64,000 nucleotides of DNA from Betaproteobacteria bacterium (lineage in GTDB: Bacteria; Pseudomonadota; Gammaproteobacteria; Burkholderiales; Casimicrobiaceae): the NCBI GenBank assembly GCA_016716425.1, contig JADJWJ010000002.1, positions 293,003-357,002 of the forward strand, read 5' to 3'. The notes beneath the pieces were generated by a model. The model ran no database searches and was not told the DNA's origin. It saw only the letters and a program-made list of their open reading frames with translations. Below are positions 54,683 to 63,348 of the stretch, one piece after another (position 1 is the stretch's first letter; each line of letters begins with the position of its first letter). A program made the position numbers and the translations under genes.

Positions 54683-55555
54683 GTGAAGATCTTCGAAGTG
54701 ACCTACCGGTACGACGGCACCGACGACATGGTGCGCCCGCAGCCCGTCGATGCGGACGCGGCGCGCGCCAGGCTGAACGAAGGCAGCCAGTCGGTCGTGG
54801 CGCTGCTCGATGGCGTCGCCGACGGCACGGGCGCGGTCGAGCACGTCGTGCACCTCGACCCGCGCGATCTCGGTGTGGAGGTCGGCGGCCGCCGTACGCC
54901 GGCGCAGCGCCCGTTCGCCGCTGTGGTCGGCTGCTCGGACGCGCGGGTCCCGATCGAACTCGTGTTCAAGGAGGGGCCGAACGACCTCTTCGTCGTGCGC
55001 GTCGCCGGCAACGGCCTGGGCGCCGAGGTGCTGGGCAGCCTCCGGTATGCGGTCGACCACCTGGGCGACAGCCTGAAGCTCGTCGTCGTGCTTGGCCACA
55101 GCGGCTGCGGCGCCGTGACGGCGGCCGTCGACGCGTACCTCGAGCCGGCGTCGTACCTCTCGGTCGCCGTCAACCACGCGTTGCGCGGCATCCTCGACCG
55201 GCTGCTGGCGGTGATCAACGCGGCGGCCCGCCGGATGGCGGAGGAATTCGGGCCCGACGTCACGCGGCGCCCGGGCTACCGCACGGCGCTGATCGAGGCG
55301 GCGAGCGTGTCGCACGCGGCGCTGTCCGCGCACACGCTGCAGCGGCACCTCGGTGACGATGGCCCGCAGGGCCTGCGCGCCGCGTATGGGACATACCTCA
55401 TCGATGCCCACACGGTCTGGGCGCCGCGCGCCGGCAGCGCCGACTGCACGGGGCTCGCCTACCCGCCCTCCGATCTCGCCGGGTTTGCGGGCTTTGCCGA
55501 CGCCGTCGTCCGATCGGAGCGCATCCGCGCGATCCTCGCCACCCCGGCACCCTGA
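54683..55555 (+). CDS. Beta-class carbonic anhydrase-like protein
   Basis: GTG 54683, after ggggg, is the likely start; earlier in-frame starts add unlikely sequence. The 290-residue protein has the zinc ligands and active-site dyad of beta-carbonic anhydrases: Cys84, Asp86 and Arg88 in VVGCSDARVP, then His139 and Cys142 in LGHSGCGAV. It is longer than usual (about 200-230) because of an N-terminal region of about 75 residues and an extended insert after the active site. It interconverts CO2 and bicarbonate. A SulP anion transporter, a family that includes bicarbonate carriers, lies 3.8 kb downstream but not in the same operon. Confidence 0.85.
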   Translation: MKIFEVTYRYDGTDDMVRPQPVDADAARARLNEGSQSVVALLDGVADGTGAVEHVVHLDPRDLGVEVGGRRTPAQRPFAAVVGCSDARVPIELVFKEGPNDLFVVRVAGNGLGAEVLGSLRYAVDHLGDSLKLVVVLGHSGCGAVTAAVDAYLEPASYLSVAVNHALRGILDRLLAVINAAARRMAEEFGPDVTRRPGYRTALIEAASVSHAALSAHTLQRHLGDDGPQGLRAAYGTYLIDAHTVWAPRAGSADCTGLAYPPSDLAGFAGFADAVVRSERIRAILATPAP

Positions 55556-55678
55556 CGTGCCCGGCCGCGATGCACGGCTTTCGCTGCGACCGGACCGCCC
55601 GATTGCGCTGGGCGCATGGCGACCGTGCGTCGTGCCGGGACCCACCCCGTCCCTGCCGGCGTGCGCCGCGCGGCGCCG

Positions 55679-56554
55679 TCAGCCTCCGCCGGGCGCCGCC
55701 TTCGCGGCGCGCTTGCGCCAGACCACGTAGGGTGTGAGCGTCAGCGCGGCGATCAGCGCGTACGCGAGCACCGTGGCGTTGATCGCGGGCGAGGCGTGAT
55801 TGAGTGCGGCCACCAGCAGCGCGAGGCCGGCATTGCGGGCGGCGGTGGAAATCGCCGTCGCGGTGCGCGTCGCCGGGTCGGGGCCGCCCAGCAGGTGCCC
55901 GATGGCGGTCGCCAGCACCGTGACGATGACGATGGCCGCCACGACGCGCCATCCGGCAGCGACGATCGGCTGCCAGACGTCGATGACCAGGATCGCGAGC
56001 AGCAGGACCAGCAGCGCGCCGGCGACCTTGCGCAGCCGGGGCTCGAGCCAGGCGGCGGGCACGGGCAGGAAGCGCCGCATCAGCATCGCGAGCCCGAGCG
56101 GCAGCAGCTGCGCGACGAACACCTGCCGCGCGAGGTGCCGGGGATCGATGGTCGCCGTGCCGCCGTAGTACTCGTTGAACGCCGCGATGGAGACTGGCAT
56201 CGACACCGTGGCCAAGAGGGCGAGCGCTATCTGCAGCGCGGGCGCGAACGACCGGTGGCCGCCGGCGCCGAGCGAGCGCCGCAGCGCCACCGGCGCACCG
56301 GGCGCGATCGCCATGAGCATGATGCCGACTTCGGCCGGACGCGACAGGTCGAGCGCACGGGCGACCAGCCACGCCAGCGCCGGCATCGCCACGAGCACCG
56401 AAAACAGCGCCCTGCCCAGCAGGCCGGGATGCCGCAAGACCGGGCGGAACTCGCCCGGCACGATCGCGAGACCCAGGTCGAACATGACCGTGAACACGGT
56501 CGCCACCGCCGCGAAAGCGAACAGCCAATCCGGAACGATGCCCGACTCGATCAT
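55679..56554 (-). CDS. Bile acid:sodium symporter (BASS/SBF) family transporter
   Basis: The 291-residue membrane protein has about nine or ten hydrophobic helices. Family-type segments include TVMFDLGLAIVPGEFRPVLRHP near the N-terminus, MLMAIAPGAPVAL, and ISTAARNAGLALLVAALNH, which matches the crossover region of SBF-like proteins. Members import organic anions with sodium, or export arsenite in a related branch. No metabolic genes are adjacent, so the substrate is unknown. The next gene upstream (DUF2254) is 45 bp away on the same strand. Confidence 0.82.
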   Translation of the reverse strand: MIESGIVPDWLFAFAAVATVFTVMFDLGLAIVPGEFRPVLRHPGLLGRALFSVLVAMPALAWLVARALDLSRPAEVGIMLMAIAPGAPVALRRSLGAGGHRSFAPALQIALALLATVSMPVSIAAFNEYYGGTATIDPRHLARQVFVAQLLPLGLAMLMRRFLPVPAAWLEPRLRKVAGALLVLLLAILVIDVWQPIVAAGWRVVAAIVIVTVLATAIGHLLGGPDPATRTATAISTAARNAGLALLVAALNHASPAINATVLAYALIAALTLTPYVVWRKRAAKAAPGGG

Positions 56555-56599
56555 CGACGCGGCGCGCCGGAGGCGACGTCCGGCGGCCGTGCGGCGCCG

Positions 56600-57972
56600 T
56601 CAGTCCTGCGGCGGGACACGCGCCGATCCGCCCAGTCCCTGCACGTCGGGGATGCGGGCCAGCGCACGTTCCTCGGAGTTTCGGTAGACCTCGTCGACCA
56701 GCCGGTCGAGCAGGTCGAGTTGCTCCTTCAGCGCGGCGTGGCGGTGCGCAGGCAGCGTGCGCAGCAGGTTCTCGAGCAGCGCCCGCTGCCGGCGCACGAT
56801 CTGCACGCTGGACGCGCCGCACGCCCGGATCTCCGTGCACGCGACGTGCACGTAGTCCTCCCAGTTCGGGGTGCGGAAGATCACGTGCGGCTCGCCGCTC
56901 GCGTCGGGGATCAGCTCGCCGCGCAGGTGCCGCCGGCCCACGGCCCGCAGCAGCCGGTGCACCTGGTCCATCGCGAGCACCGCGGTGGTCGGGTCGTTGA
57001 TCGCCGGCGACAGCGCCTTCAGCGCGATGTCGACCAGGATGCGGAAGGCAAACATCGGGTCCTGCTCGAGCGTGCGCTCCGGGCCCATGGCGACCGCCTC
57101 GCGGAGCGCGCCGTCGTCGACGGCCACGGCGTCGCCGTACAGCGCGAACAGGGGATCGTCGGCCGTCACGAAGTCGCCGACCTGCGGCAGGAATTCGACG
57201 ACGCCATCGCTCGCGCCCGCCAGCGCCACCAGCCGTGCGAGGTCGACTGCGAACACGATTTCGAGCGGCCCTCGTGCCGGACGACCCGGCCCGGCGCGCC
57301 GAGCTGCGCGCGCAGCGGCGCGGAGGTCGCGTCGAGGCGGCCGGTGCCTTCCGGATACACGGCCTTGATCACCGCGAGACCGTCGTCGCCGAGCGTCGCG
57401 ACGACGCTGACCGGCCGCAGCAGGCGCGCCGCGTAGTCGATCAGGAACAGGAACATGGCGATGCACGCGATGCCGAGAACGCCGACGACGGCGACCACCA
57501 GCTGGGGCACGGGCTCCTCCAGCCGGTTGAGCGAGACTACGGCGAACATCAGCGTGAACGAGAACAGTCCGACGCTGTAGCGGACCACGTTGTCGCGCAG
57601 CAGCAGCGTCGCGATGATGCGCGGCGTCAGCTGGCCGCTGGCCACCTGGATCGCGACCAGCAGCGAGCCGAAGGTGAAGACCAGGAACGACAGCGTCAGC
57701 GTGATCACCGTCTGGAACATCGCCTGCGCGCCGGAGACCGCGAGACCGGTGAGGTGCCAGCGCTGCCAGTCGTCGAGGTCGCGCGCCAGCGGGGCCACGA
57801 TCAGCACGAGCACGATCGCGACGAGCGGGACCGTCCACAGCGCGGCCTTGAGGTAGCTCGTCACGCGATACAGGCGATTCCACGTCGTGGGCGCGCAGCC
57901 ACAGCGCGAACCCGGGTCCGCGGAGGCGGCGGCTGCCGCCGGCGCGCCGCGGTCGGCAGGGTGCGCATTCAT
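56600..57972 (-). pseudogene. DUF2254 membrane protein, frame interrupted
   Basis: ATG 57972 opens a frame with four membrane helices (TSYLKAALWTVPLVAIVLVLI; ITLTLSFLVFTFGSLLVAIQ; SVGLFSFTLMFAVVSL; LVVAVVGVLGIACIAMFLF) that runs to GRVVRHEG near 57272. The rest of the domain continues in another frame (PLEIVFAVDLARLVALAGASDGV; PAINDPTTAVLAMDQVHRLLRAVG) to the stop at 56600. One extra base in the CCC/GGG run at 57269-57271 restores a single reading frame of about 457 codons. DUF2254 proteins are membrane proteins of unknown function. A sequencing error is the simplest explanation. Confidence 0.82.
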
Positions 57973-58070
57973 CGGCGAAATCCCGTCATAATGTGAGCAT
58001 GGCCGCGGGTCGCTTCGGGGCTCCACGGTGTCTCGGGTTCGATTCTAGCGGAAAGGGTGTGGCGGAAGGC

Positions 58071-58722
58071 ATGGCGGACAGCGCGCGCGCGCGGCTGCTC
58101 GATCCGGTCGACCGGATCTCGGAGGTGCTGTTCGGCCTCATCATGGCCGTCACCATCGTCGGCTCCATGTCGATCGCGACGGCCGGGCAGGCTGAAGTTC
58201 GCACGGTGATGCTGGGCGCGCTGGGCTGCAACATCGCGTGGGGCCTGGTCGACGCGATCATGTACGTCGTGCGCACCGTGACGGGGCGTGCGCGCAACCG
58301 GGCGCTGGCGCGCCGGATCATCGACGCGGACGCCGCCACCGCAGGGAACGCTGCTCGCCGACGCGATGCCGCCCGGGCTCGCGGCGCTCGTCGGGACCGA
58401 CGAGATCGACGGCATGCGCCGCCGGCTGGGGGCGATGGACCTCGCCGGCCGCCCGCTGCTGACGCCGCGCGACTTCCTCGAGGCGTTCGCCGTGTTCGCG
58501 CTGGTCGTGCTCGCGACGTTTCCGGTCGTCGTGCCGTTCCTGCTGACCGACGATCTGGCGACGGCCATGCGCATGTCGCGATCGGTGACGCTCGTGATGC
58601 TGTTCGTCGCCGGGCATGCGCTGGGGCGCCACGCCATGCACCCGCGCCCGGTTCTCACCGGGGTCGCGGCGGCCGCCTTCGGAGCCGTGCTGATCGTGGT
58701 CGTGATGGCGCTCGGCGGGTGA
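58071..58722 (+). pseudogene. VIT1/CCC1-like small membrane protein, frame interrupted
   Basis: The first frame (start ATG 58071, or GTG 58059) gives RLLDPVDRISEVLFGLIMAV and LGALGCNIAWGLVDAIMYVV, as in vacuolar-iron-transporter-like proteins, and stays open past ARRIIDADAATAG. The rest of the protein lies in another frame: TLLADAMPPGLAALVGTDE, FAVFALVVLATFPVVVPFLL and a last helix ending in VVVMALGG, with TGA at 58720. Dropping one A near 58347-58348 (gggaacg) joins them into about 217 codons. Family members move iron or manganese; the function here is uncertain. The stop overlaps the next gene as GTGA. Confidence 0.75.
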
Positions 58723-59357
58723 GCACGGTCGCGCGTTGCGCGTGGGTGCTCGCGGCGGCGCTGCTCCTCCTGCCGTGGCGGGCGCAGGCCGGCGACGGCG
58801 ACACCGCGGACGCGCCGAAGACGACCGTGGCGATCACCGGCTACTACTACGCGATGCGCGACGAGCCGGACTTCGGCGTCGGCGTGGCGGCCATCGACCG
58901 CGGTCCGCTGCACCTGGAGGCGCGCTACAACTACGAGGCGCGCAATTCGACGTCGGTGTTCGCCGGCTGGAAATTCTCCGGCGGCGACGCCGTCGCGTGG
59001 GAGGTCACGCCGATCATGGGCGGCCTCTTCGGCGCCTCCCGCGGCGTCGTGCCCGGCGTGGAGGCGAGCGTCGCGTGGCGCGAGATCGACTTCTACATCG
59101 AGGCCGAATACGTGCGCGACTTGGACGACGCCTCTGCCAGCTACTTCTACAGCTGGAGCGAGTTGGGCTGGCGCCCGGCGCCCTGGCTGCGCGTCGGCCT
59201 GGCCGGCCAGCGCACGATGATCGTCGACACGGACCGGGAAATGCAGGGCGGCGTGTTCGTGCAGGGCACCGCCGGCAGCGCGACGCTGTCCGTCTACGCG
59301 TTCAACCCGGATGCCGGCAGCCGCTACCTGATCGTCGCGCTGGGCGTGCGCTTCTAG
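58719..59357 (+). CDS. Exported protein, probably outer-membrane beta-barrel (unknown function)
   Basis: GTG 58719 overlaps the stop of the upstream gene. The 212-residue protein has a signal peptide (RCAWVLAAALLLLPWRAQA) and a mature part of alternating residues and aromatic girdle-like stretches (TTVAITGYYYAMRD; LEARYNYEARNSTSVFAGWKF; WREIDFYIEAEYVRD; YFYSWSELGW). It ends in Phe (LIVALGVRF), as outer-membrane barrel proteins often do. I do not recognise a named family. It is likely cotranscribed with the VIT-like gene, suggesting an envelope role linked to metal or anion movement. Confidence 0.7.
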   Translation: MSTVARCAWVLAAALLLLPWRAQAGDGDTADAPKTTVAITGYYYAMRDEPDFGVGVAAIDRGPLHLEARYNYEARNSTSVFAGWKFSGGDAVAWEVTPIMGGLFGASRGVVPGVEASVAWREIDFYIEAEYVRDLDDASASYFYSWSELGWRPAPWLRVGLAGQRTMIVDTDREMQGGVFVQGTAGSATLSVYAFNPDAGSRYLIVALGVRF

Positions 59358-59375
59358 GGAAGGCAACGAAGCAAC

Positions 59376-61079
59376 ATGGCGAACGAGAATCCGCAGGCAA
59401 CGCCTGCCGAAGAGGCACCGCGGGGTTGGCGCGCGGTCTTTCCCATTGCGTACTGGTTGCCGCGCTACCAGGCGGCGTGGCTGCGCCACGACGTGGTCGC
59501 CGGCGTGACGCTGGCCGCGTACGCGATTCCCGTGTCGCTTGCGTACGCGACGCTCGCGGGACTCCCGCCGCAGTACGGCATCTACTGCTACCTCGTGGCG
59601 GGCCTGGCGTACGCGCTTTTCGGCTCGTCGCGGCAGCTTGCGATCGGGCCGACGTCGGCGATCTCGATGCTGGTCGGCACGACCGTGGCCGGCATGGCCG
59701 CCGGCGATCCGGCCCGATTCGCGCAGATCGCCGCGCTGACTGCGCTGGTGTTCGCCGTCGTGAGCCTGATCGCATGGGCGCTGCGGCTGTCGTCGCTGGT
59801 GAACTTCATCAGCGAGACGATCCTGCTGGGCTTCAAGGCAGGGGCCGCGCTGACGATCGCGCTGACGCAGCTGCCGAAGCTCTTCGGTGTCAAAGGCGGG
59901 GGCGACCACTTCTTCGAGCGGGCGTGGATCCTGGCCACGCAGCTGCCGGACACGAACCTCGCCGTGCTGGGGTTCGGGCTCGTGGCGATCGCGCTGCTCG
60001 TCGCCGGCGGGCGCCTGCTGCCCGGGCGCCCGGTCGCGCTGTTCGTCGTCGCCGCTGCGATCGTCGCGCTGTCCGTGACGCCGCTCGCCACGATGGGGTT
60101 CAAGACCCTCGGTGCGCTGCCGGCCGGCCTGCCCGACTTCGCGCTACCGTCGCTGCGGCTCTCCGACGTCGACGGGGTGCTGCCATTGGCGCTCGCCTGC
60201 TTCCTGCTCGCATACATCGAGGGCGTGTCCGCCGCGCGCACGCTGGCGCAGAAGCACGGCACGGCGATCGATCCGCGGCAGGAACTCCTCGCACTGTCCG
60301 CCGCCAACGCGGCGGCGGCGATCGGCCAGGGTTATCCGGTCGCCGGCGGGCTGTCGCAGTCGACGGTGAACGACAAGGCGGGTGCCCGGACGCCGCTGGC
60401 GCTGGTCTTCGCGTCGACCGCGATCGCCCTGTGCCTGCTCTTCCTGACCGGCCTGCTGCGCAACCTCCCCGACGTGGTGCTTGCCGCGATCGTGCTGGTC
60501 GCCGTCGCCGGCCTGATCGACATTCCGGCACTGCGGCGCACGCGCGCGCTCTCGCGGCTCGAGTTCCACGTCGCGCTGGTCGCGTTCGCCGGGGTGCTCA
60601 TGCTCGGCATCCTGAAAGGCGTGCTGCTGGCGGCGATCGTGTCGATCCTGTTGCTGATCCGCCGCGCCGCGCACCCGAACGTCGCGCGGCTGGGCCGCGT
60701 GCCCGGCACGCGCCGCTACTCCGACGTCGCGCGCAATCCGGACAACGAGGACGTGCCCGGCGTGCTGATCGTCCGTGTCGACGCGGGCCTCCTGTACTTC
60801 AATGCGGGCCACGTCGGAGACGAGGTGCGCCGGCTGGTCGCCGCGGCCGGCGACGTGCTGCACGTCGTTGTCTGGGACCTGTCGACCTCACCGTACGTGG
60901 ACATCGCCGGTGTCCATCTGCTTGGCGAACTGCGACGCGAACTTGCCGAACGCGGCGTCGAGCTGCGGCTCGTCGAGGGCGCGGGCGACGCGGGCGGCAA
61001 TCGCGCCGCTGCGCGGGTGACGCGCCGGCGCTGGCGCCGAGAGGTCTCGCCGGCGGTCTCGCTCGGGACGACGCGGTGA
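59376..61079 (+). CDS. SulP family inorganic anion transporter with C-terminal STAS domain
   Basis: The 567-residue protein has a SulP membrane domain: RHDVVAGVTLAAYAIPVSLAYATLAGLPPQYGIY, ALFGSSRQLAIGPTSAISML and GYPVAGGLSQSTVNDKAGART. A C-terminal STAS domain follows at about 430-545 (VDAGLLYFNAGHVGDEVRRL; VVWDLSTSPYVDIAGVHLLGEL). SulP proteins carry sulfate, bicarbonate, or other anions. The gene starts 18 bp after the barrel-protein gene, making a likely three-gene operon with the VIT-like gene. A carbonic anhydrase gene lies about 4 kb away, but the substrate is not resolvable. Confidence 0.92.
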   Translation: MANENPQATPAEEAPRGWRAVFPIAYWLPRYQAAWLRHDVVAGVTLAAYAIPVSLAYATLAGLPPQYGIYCYLVAGLAYALFGSSRQLAIGPTSAISMLVGTTVAGMAAGDPARFAQIAALTALVFAVVSLIAWALRLSSLVNFISETILLGFKAGAALTIALTQLPKLFGVKGGGDHFFERAWILATQLPDTNLAVLGFGLVAIALLVAGGRLLPGRPVALFVVAAAIVALSVTPLATMGFKTLGALPAGLPDFALPSLRLSDVDGVLPLALACFLLAYIEGVSAARTLAQKHGTAIDPRQELLALSAANAAAAIGQGYPVAGGLSQSTVNDKAGARTPLALVFASTAIALCLLFLTGLLRNLPDVVLAAIVLVAVAGLIDIPALRRTRALSRLEFHVALVAFAGVLMLGILKGVLLAAIVSILLLIRRAAHPNVARLGRVPGTRRYSDVARNPDNEDVPGVLIVRVDAGLLYFNAGHVGDEVRRLVAAAGDVLHVVVWDLSTSPYVDIAGVHLLGELRRELAERGVELRLVEGAGDAGGNRAAARVTRRRWRREVSPAVSLGTTR

Positions 61080-61100
61080 CGGCCTGCGACCCGGTCACGC

Positions 61101-61643
61101 CTAGTCCGGACCGTCGCGCAGCGCCAGCGTGACGCGGACGATGCCGTCCTCGTGGGCGGTGCGCATCGGCAGACCCGATCGGGCGAACACCGCGAGCATC
61201 GCCTTGTTCCCGGCGAGCACCTCGGCCTCGAATGCCGCGATGCCGCGGTCGCGCGCGATCGACGCGAGGTGGCGCAACAGCCTGCCGGCGATGCCGAGGC
61301 CGTGGAAGTCCTCCTCGACCATGAACGCGACCTCCGCCGTCAGGGCGCCTTCGGGCCCGCCGGTCACGATGTAGCGGCCGGCCGCGACGATGGTCTCCCC
61401 GGCGTCGCCGGCCGTCGTGACGACCAGCACCACCTCCGTGTCCGCGTCGAACCGCATCGCGCGGTCGAGCAGTTCGTCGGTCGGCTTCCGGTAGGCGAAG
61501 AATCGCGTGTAGATCGACTCGCGGTCGAGGCCGCGGAGCGCGTGCCCCATCCGCTCGCGGTCGTCGGCGCGGAGCGCGCGAATCGTGACCGCGACGCCGT
61601 TGCGCAGCGTGTCGGCGACCTGGAACGCGCGCGGATCGGCCAT
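61101..61643 (-). CDS. GNAT family N-acetyltransferase
   Basis: The 180-residue protein has a GNAT fold: VTIRALRADDRERMGHALRGLD, RFFAYRKPTDELLDRAMRFD, VEEDFHGLGIAGRLLRHLASIARDRGI (the acetyl-CoA-binding loop Q/RxxGxG/A is present as HGLGIAG) and VLAGNKAMLAVFARSGL. It resembles stand-alone acetyltransferases related to the C-terminal domain of the protein lysine acetyltransferase Pat/AcuA. Substrate unknown. It is convergent with the SulP gene. Confidence 0.87.
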   Translation of the reverse strand: MADPRAFQVADTLRNGVAVTIRALRADDRERMGHALRGLDRESIYTRFFAYRKPTDELLDRAMRFDADTEVVLVVTTAGDAGETIVAAGRYIVTGGPEGALTAEVAFMVEEDFHGLGIAGRLLRHLASIARDRGIAAFEAEVLAGNKAMLAVFARSGLPMRTAHEDGIVRVTLALRDGPD

Positions 61644-61677
61644 GGCTCGTGGTACCGGTGCTGCGGTGGAAAGCGAA

Positions 61678-61702
61678 GGGCGGCGGCATTGCGCCGCCGC
61701 CC
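61678..61702 (-). terminator. Intrinsic terminator-like hairpin after the 61727-62314 gene
   Basis: Two complementary GGGCGGCGGC-type arms form a stem of about 10 bp around a gcatt loop. Read on the minus strand it follows the stop of the exported protein gene by 24 bp, with ttcgctttcc downstream as a weak T-rich run. Confidence 0.6.
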
Positions 61703-61726
61703 GCTTCTGAACGAACGCGTCGTGCG

Positions 61727-62314
61727 CTACTTTTTCGCGGCGGGCACGAGGGCCATCGCCAGCGCCTGCGTGTAGGTCGCTTCGACCTGGTCGCCCTTAG
61801 CGATGCGCTTGAACTGCTCGGGATCGGGAATGCGCATGTCGACGGTCTGCTTCGGCCCCTTGAGGGTGATGGTCTGCCTGGCCGGGTCGACGCCGATCAC
61901 GTCGGCGACGATCGTCACCTGGCGGCCGATGGCACCGGCCGGCGTCGCGCCGGGCTTGGCCGCCGCGGCGCCCTTCTGCTCGGTGCGCGCGACGACGAGG
62001 CCGCCGCCTTTCTTGAGCTCGAGCGTCAGCGCCTGCACGTACTCGACGTTGACCTGGTCGCCGACCTTGATCTGGTCGAAGTTCTTGACCGCGGGGCCGG
62101 CGGTCAGCGTCACCTCGTTGCCCTGCGGGCCCTTCAGCGTGACGTCGCGCGTCGCCTTGTCGAGCGCGGTGACGGTGGCCGTGATCTTGACGACTTCGGC
62201 GACGCCGCCCTTGCCGGGCGCCGAGCCGGCCACGACCGCGCCAGTCTGCGCCGACACGGCTGCGGGAAGAGCGACCACGATTGCAATTCCAAGTGAAGCC
62301 AACAGCTTGTTCAT
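61727..62314 (-). CDS. Exported protein with two internal repeats (unknown function)
   Basis: The 195-residue protein has a signal peptide (NKLLASLGIAIVVALPAAVSAQ). The mature part holds two related halves: VVKITATVTALDKATRDVTLKG ... FDQIKVGDQVNVEYVQALTLEL and VTIVADVIGVDPARQTITLKG ... FKRIAKGDQVEATYTQALAMAL. Each half reads as a small beta barrel of the OB type with a KxGDQV turn. I know similar short exported proteins in Betaproteobacteria only as hypothetical. The gene precedes a terminator and follows the DUF2950 gene. Confidence 0.8.
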   Translation of the reverse strand: MNKLLASLGIAIVVALPAAVSAQTGAVVAGSAPGKGGVAEVVKITATVTALDKATRDVTLKGPQGNEVTLTAGPAVKNFDQIKVGDQVNVEYVQALTLELKKGGGLVVARTEQKGAAAAKPGATPAGAIGRQVTIVADVIGVDPARQTITLKGPKQTVDMRIPDPEQFKRIAKGDQVEATYTQALAMALVPAAKK

Positions 62315-62354
62315 TGCGTGAATCCTCTTGGTGGTGGAAATGGAATCCGGCAGG

Positions 62355-63307
62355 TCACTTCGCGTCGACCGGCGACCAGCCCGTGCCGGGGTCGAAGCGC
62401 TTCATCGCGGCGGCCTTCCCCGCCGTGCCGGGTCCGAGGTCGGCCTGGAACACCTTGCCGTCCTGGTTGACGATGAACGTCATCACGCCGGAGCTGCCGT
62501 ACTTGGCCGGGTAGGCGACGGCCGCGAACCCGCCGATCGCTCGCCCGCGCACGACGTAGTCGACCGCGCCGCCGGCCGCGGCCTTGCCCTGGCCCGACAG
62601 CATCCGGTAGTGGTAGCCGTGGTATGGCATAGGCTCGCCCTGCGCACCCTTGTAGCCTTCGCCGGCGGCCTGCACGACCAGCGCGCCCAGCGGGCTCGGC
62701 GGCTCGCCGGCCTTCGTCGGCCAGTAGAGGCCGTCGCGCTTGCCCTTGCTGCTCAGGAATTTCCGCGCGTAGGCGAACACGCCGTCGCCGTCGCGGTCGG
62801 CCGACGCGTATTCCTGCTGCGCGTCGACGATCGCCTGCATGACCTTGATCGTGTAGAGCTCGTTCTCGCCGATGCGGCGCGCGAGCAGCTCGTCCTTGCC
62901 CGCCGCCGTGTCGAAGCGCCACTTGTCGCCGGCCTTCACCAAGGGGAACGCGAACGGGAAGTCGTCGGTGCCGAGCGTGAGCCTGGCCGTGTCGCCGTCG
63001 TGGACGATCGCGTGCTTCGCGTCGTACGCCGCGACGAACTTCTGGCCCAGCGCGCGGTCGGCGACAGGATCGCCCGAGGAAATGGCGCCGGGCGCGTGTC
63101 CGAGCACGGCGCGAAACGCCGCGCGGTCGTTCGCCTTGGCCGCCTGGATCAGCGCGGCGACGGCATCCTCCGGCGTCGCGAACGTCGTTTGCGCCGGCGC
63201 GGCGGCGCGGGCGCCGGTCGCGGCGAAGGCGGCGACGATGGTCGCCAATAGCAGCGTCGCGACGGCACGCGCTGCGCTGCGCGCGCGGCTCGGCGGTCGA
63301 TCGTCAT
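62355..63307 (-). pseudogene. DUF2950 exported protein, frame interrupted at the start
   Basis: The body is a DUF2950 protein: TTFATPEDAVAALIQAAKANDRAAFRAVLG, DLLARRIGENEL-type DELLARRIGENELYTIKVMQAIVDAQQEYA, DGLYWPTKAGEPPSPLGALV and YGSSGVMTFIVNQDGKVFQADLGPGT. The signal sequence (AARAVATLLLATIVAAFAAT) is in the body frame, but that frame has no ATG. ATG 63307, with ggaga 6 nt upstream, is in another frame. One missing base between about 63270 and 63305 would connect them; a GTG further upstream would add an acidic, unlikely leader overlapping the DUF3300 gene. DUF2950 function is unknown; it pairs with DUF3300. Confidence 0.82.
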
Positions 63308-63348
63308 CGTGGTCTCCGTTGCGGTCGTCGTGGGCATCGCGCGGGGTC

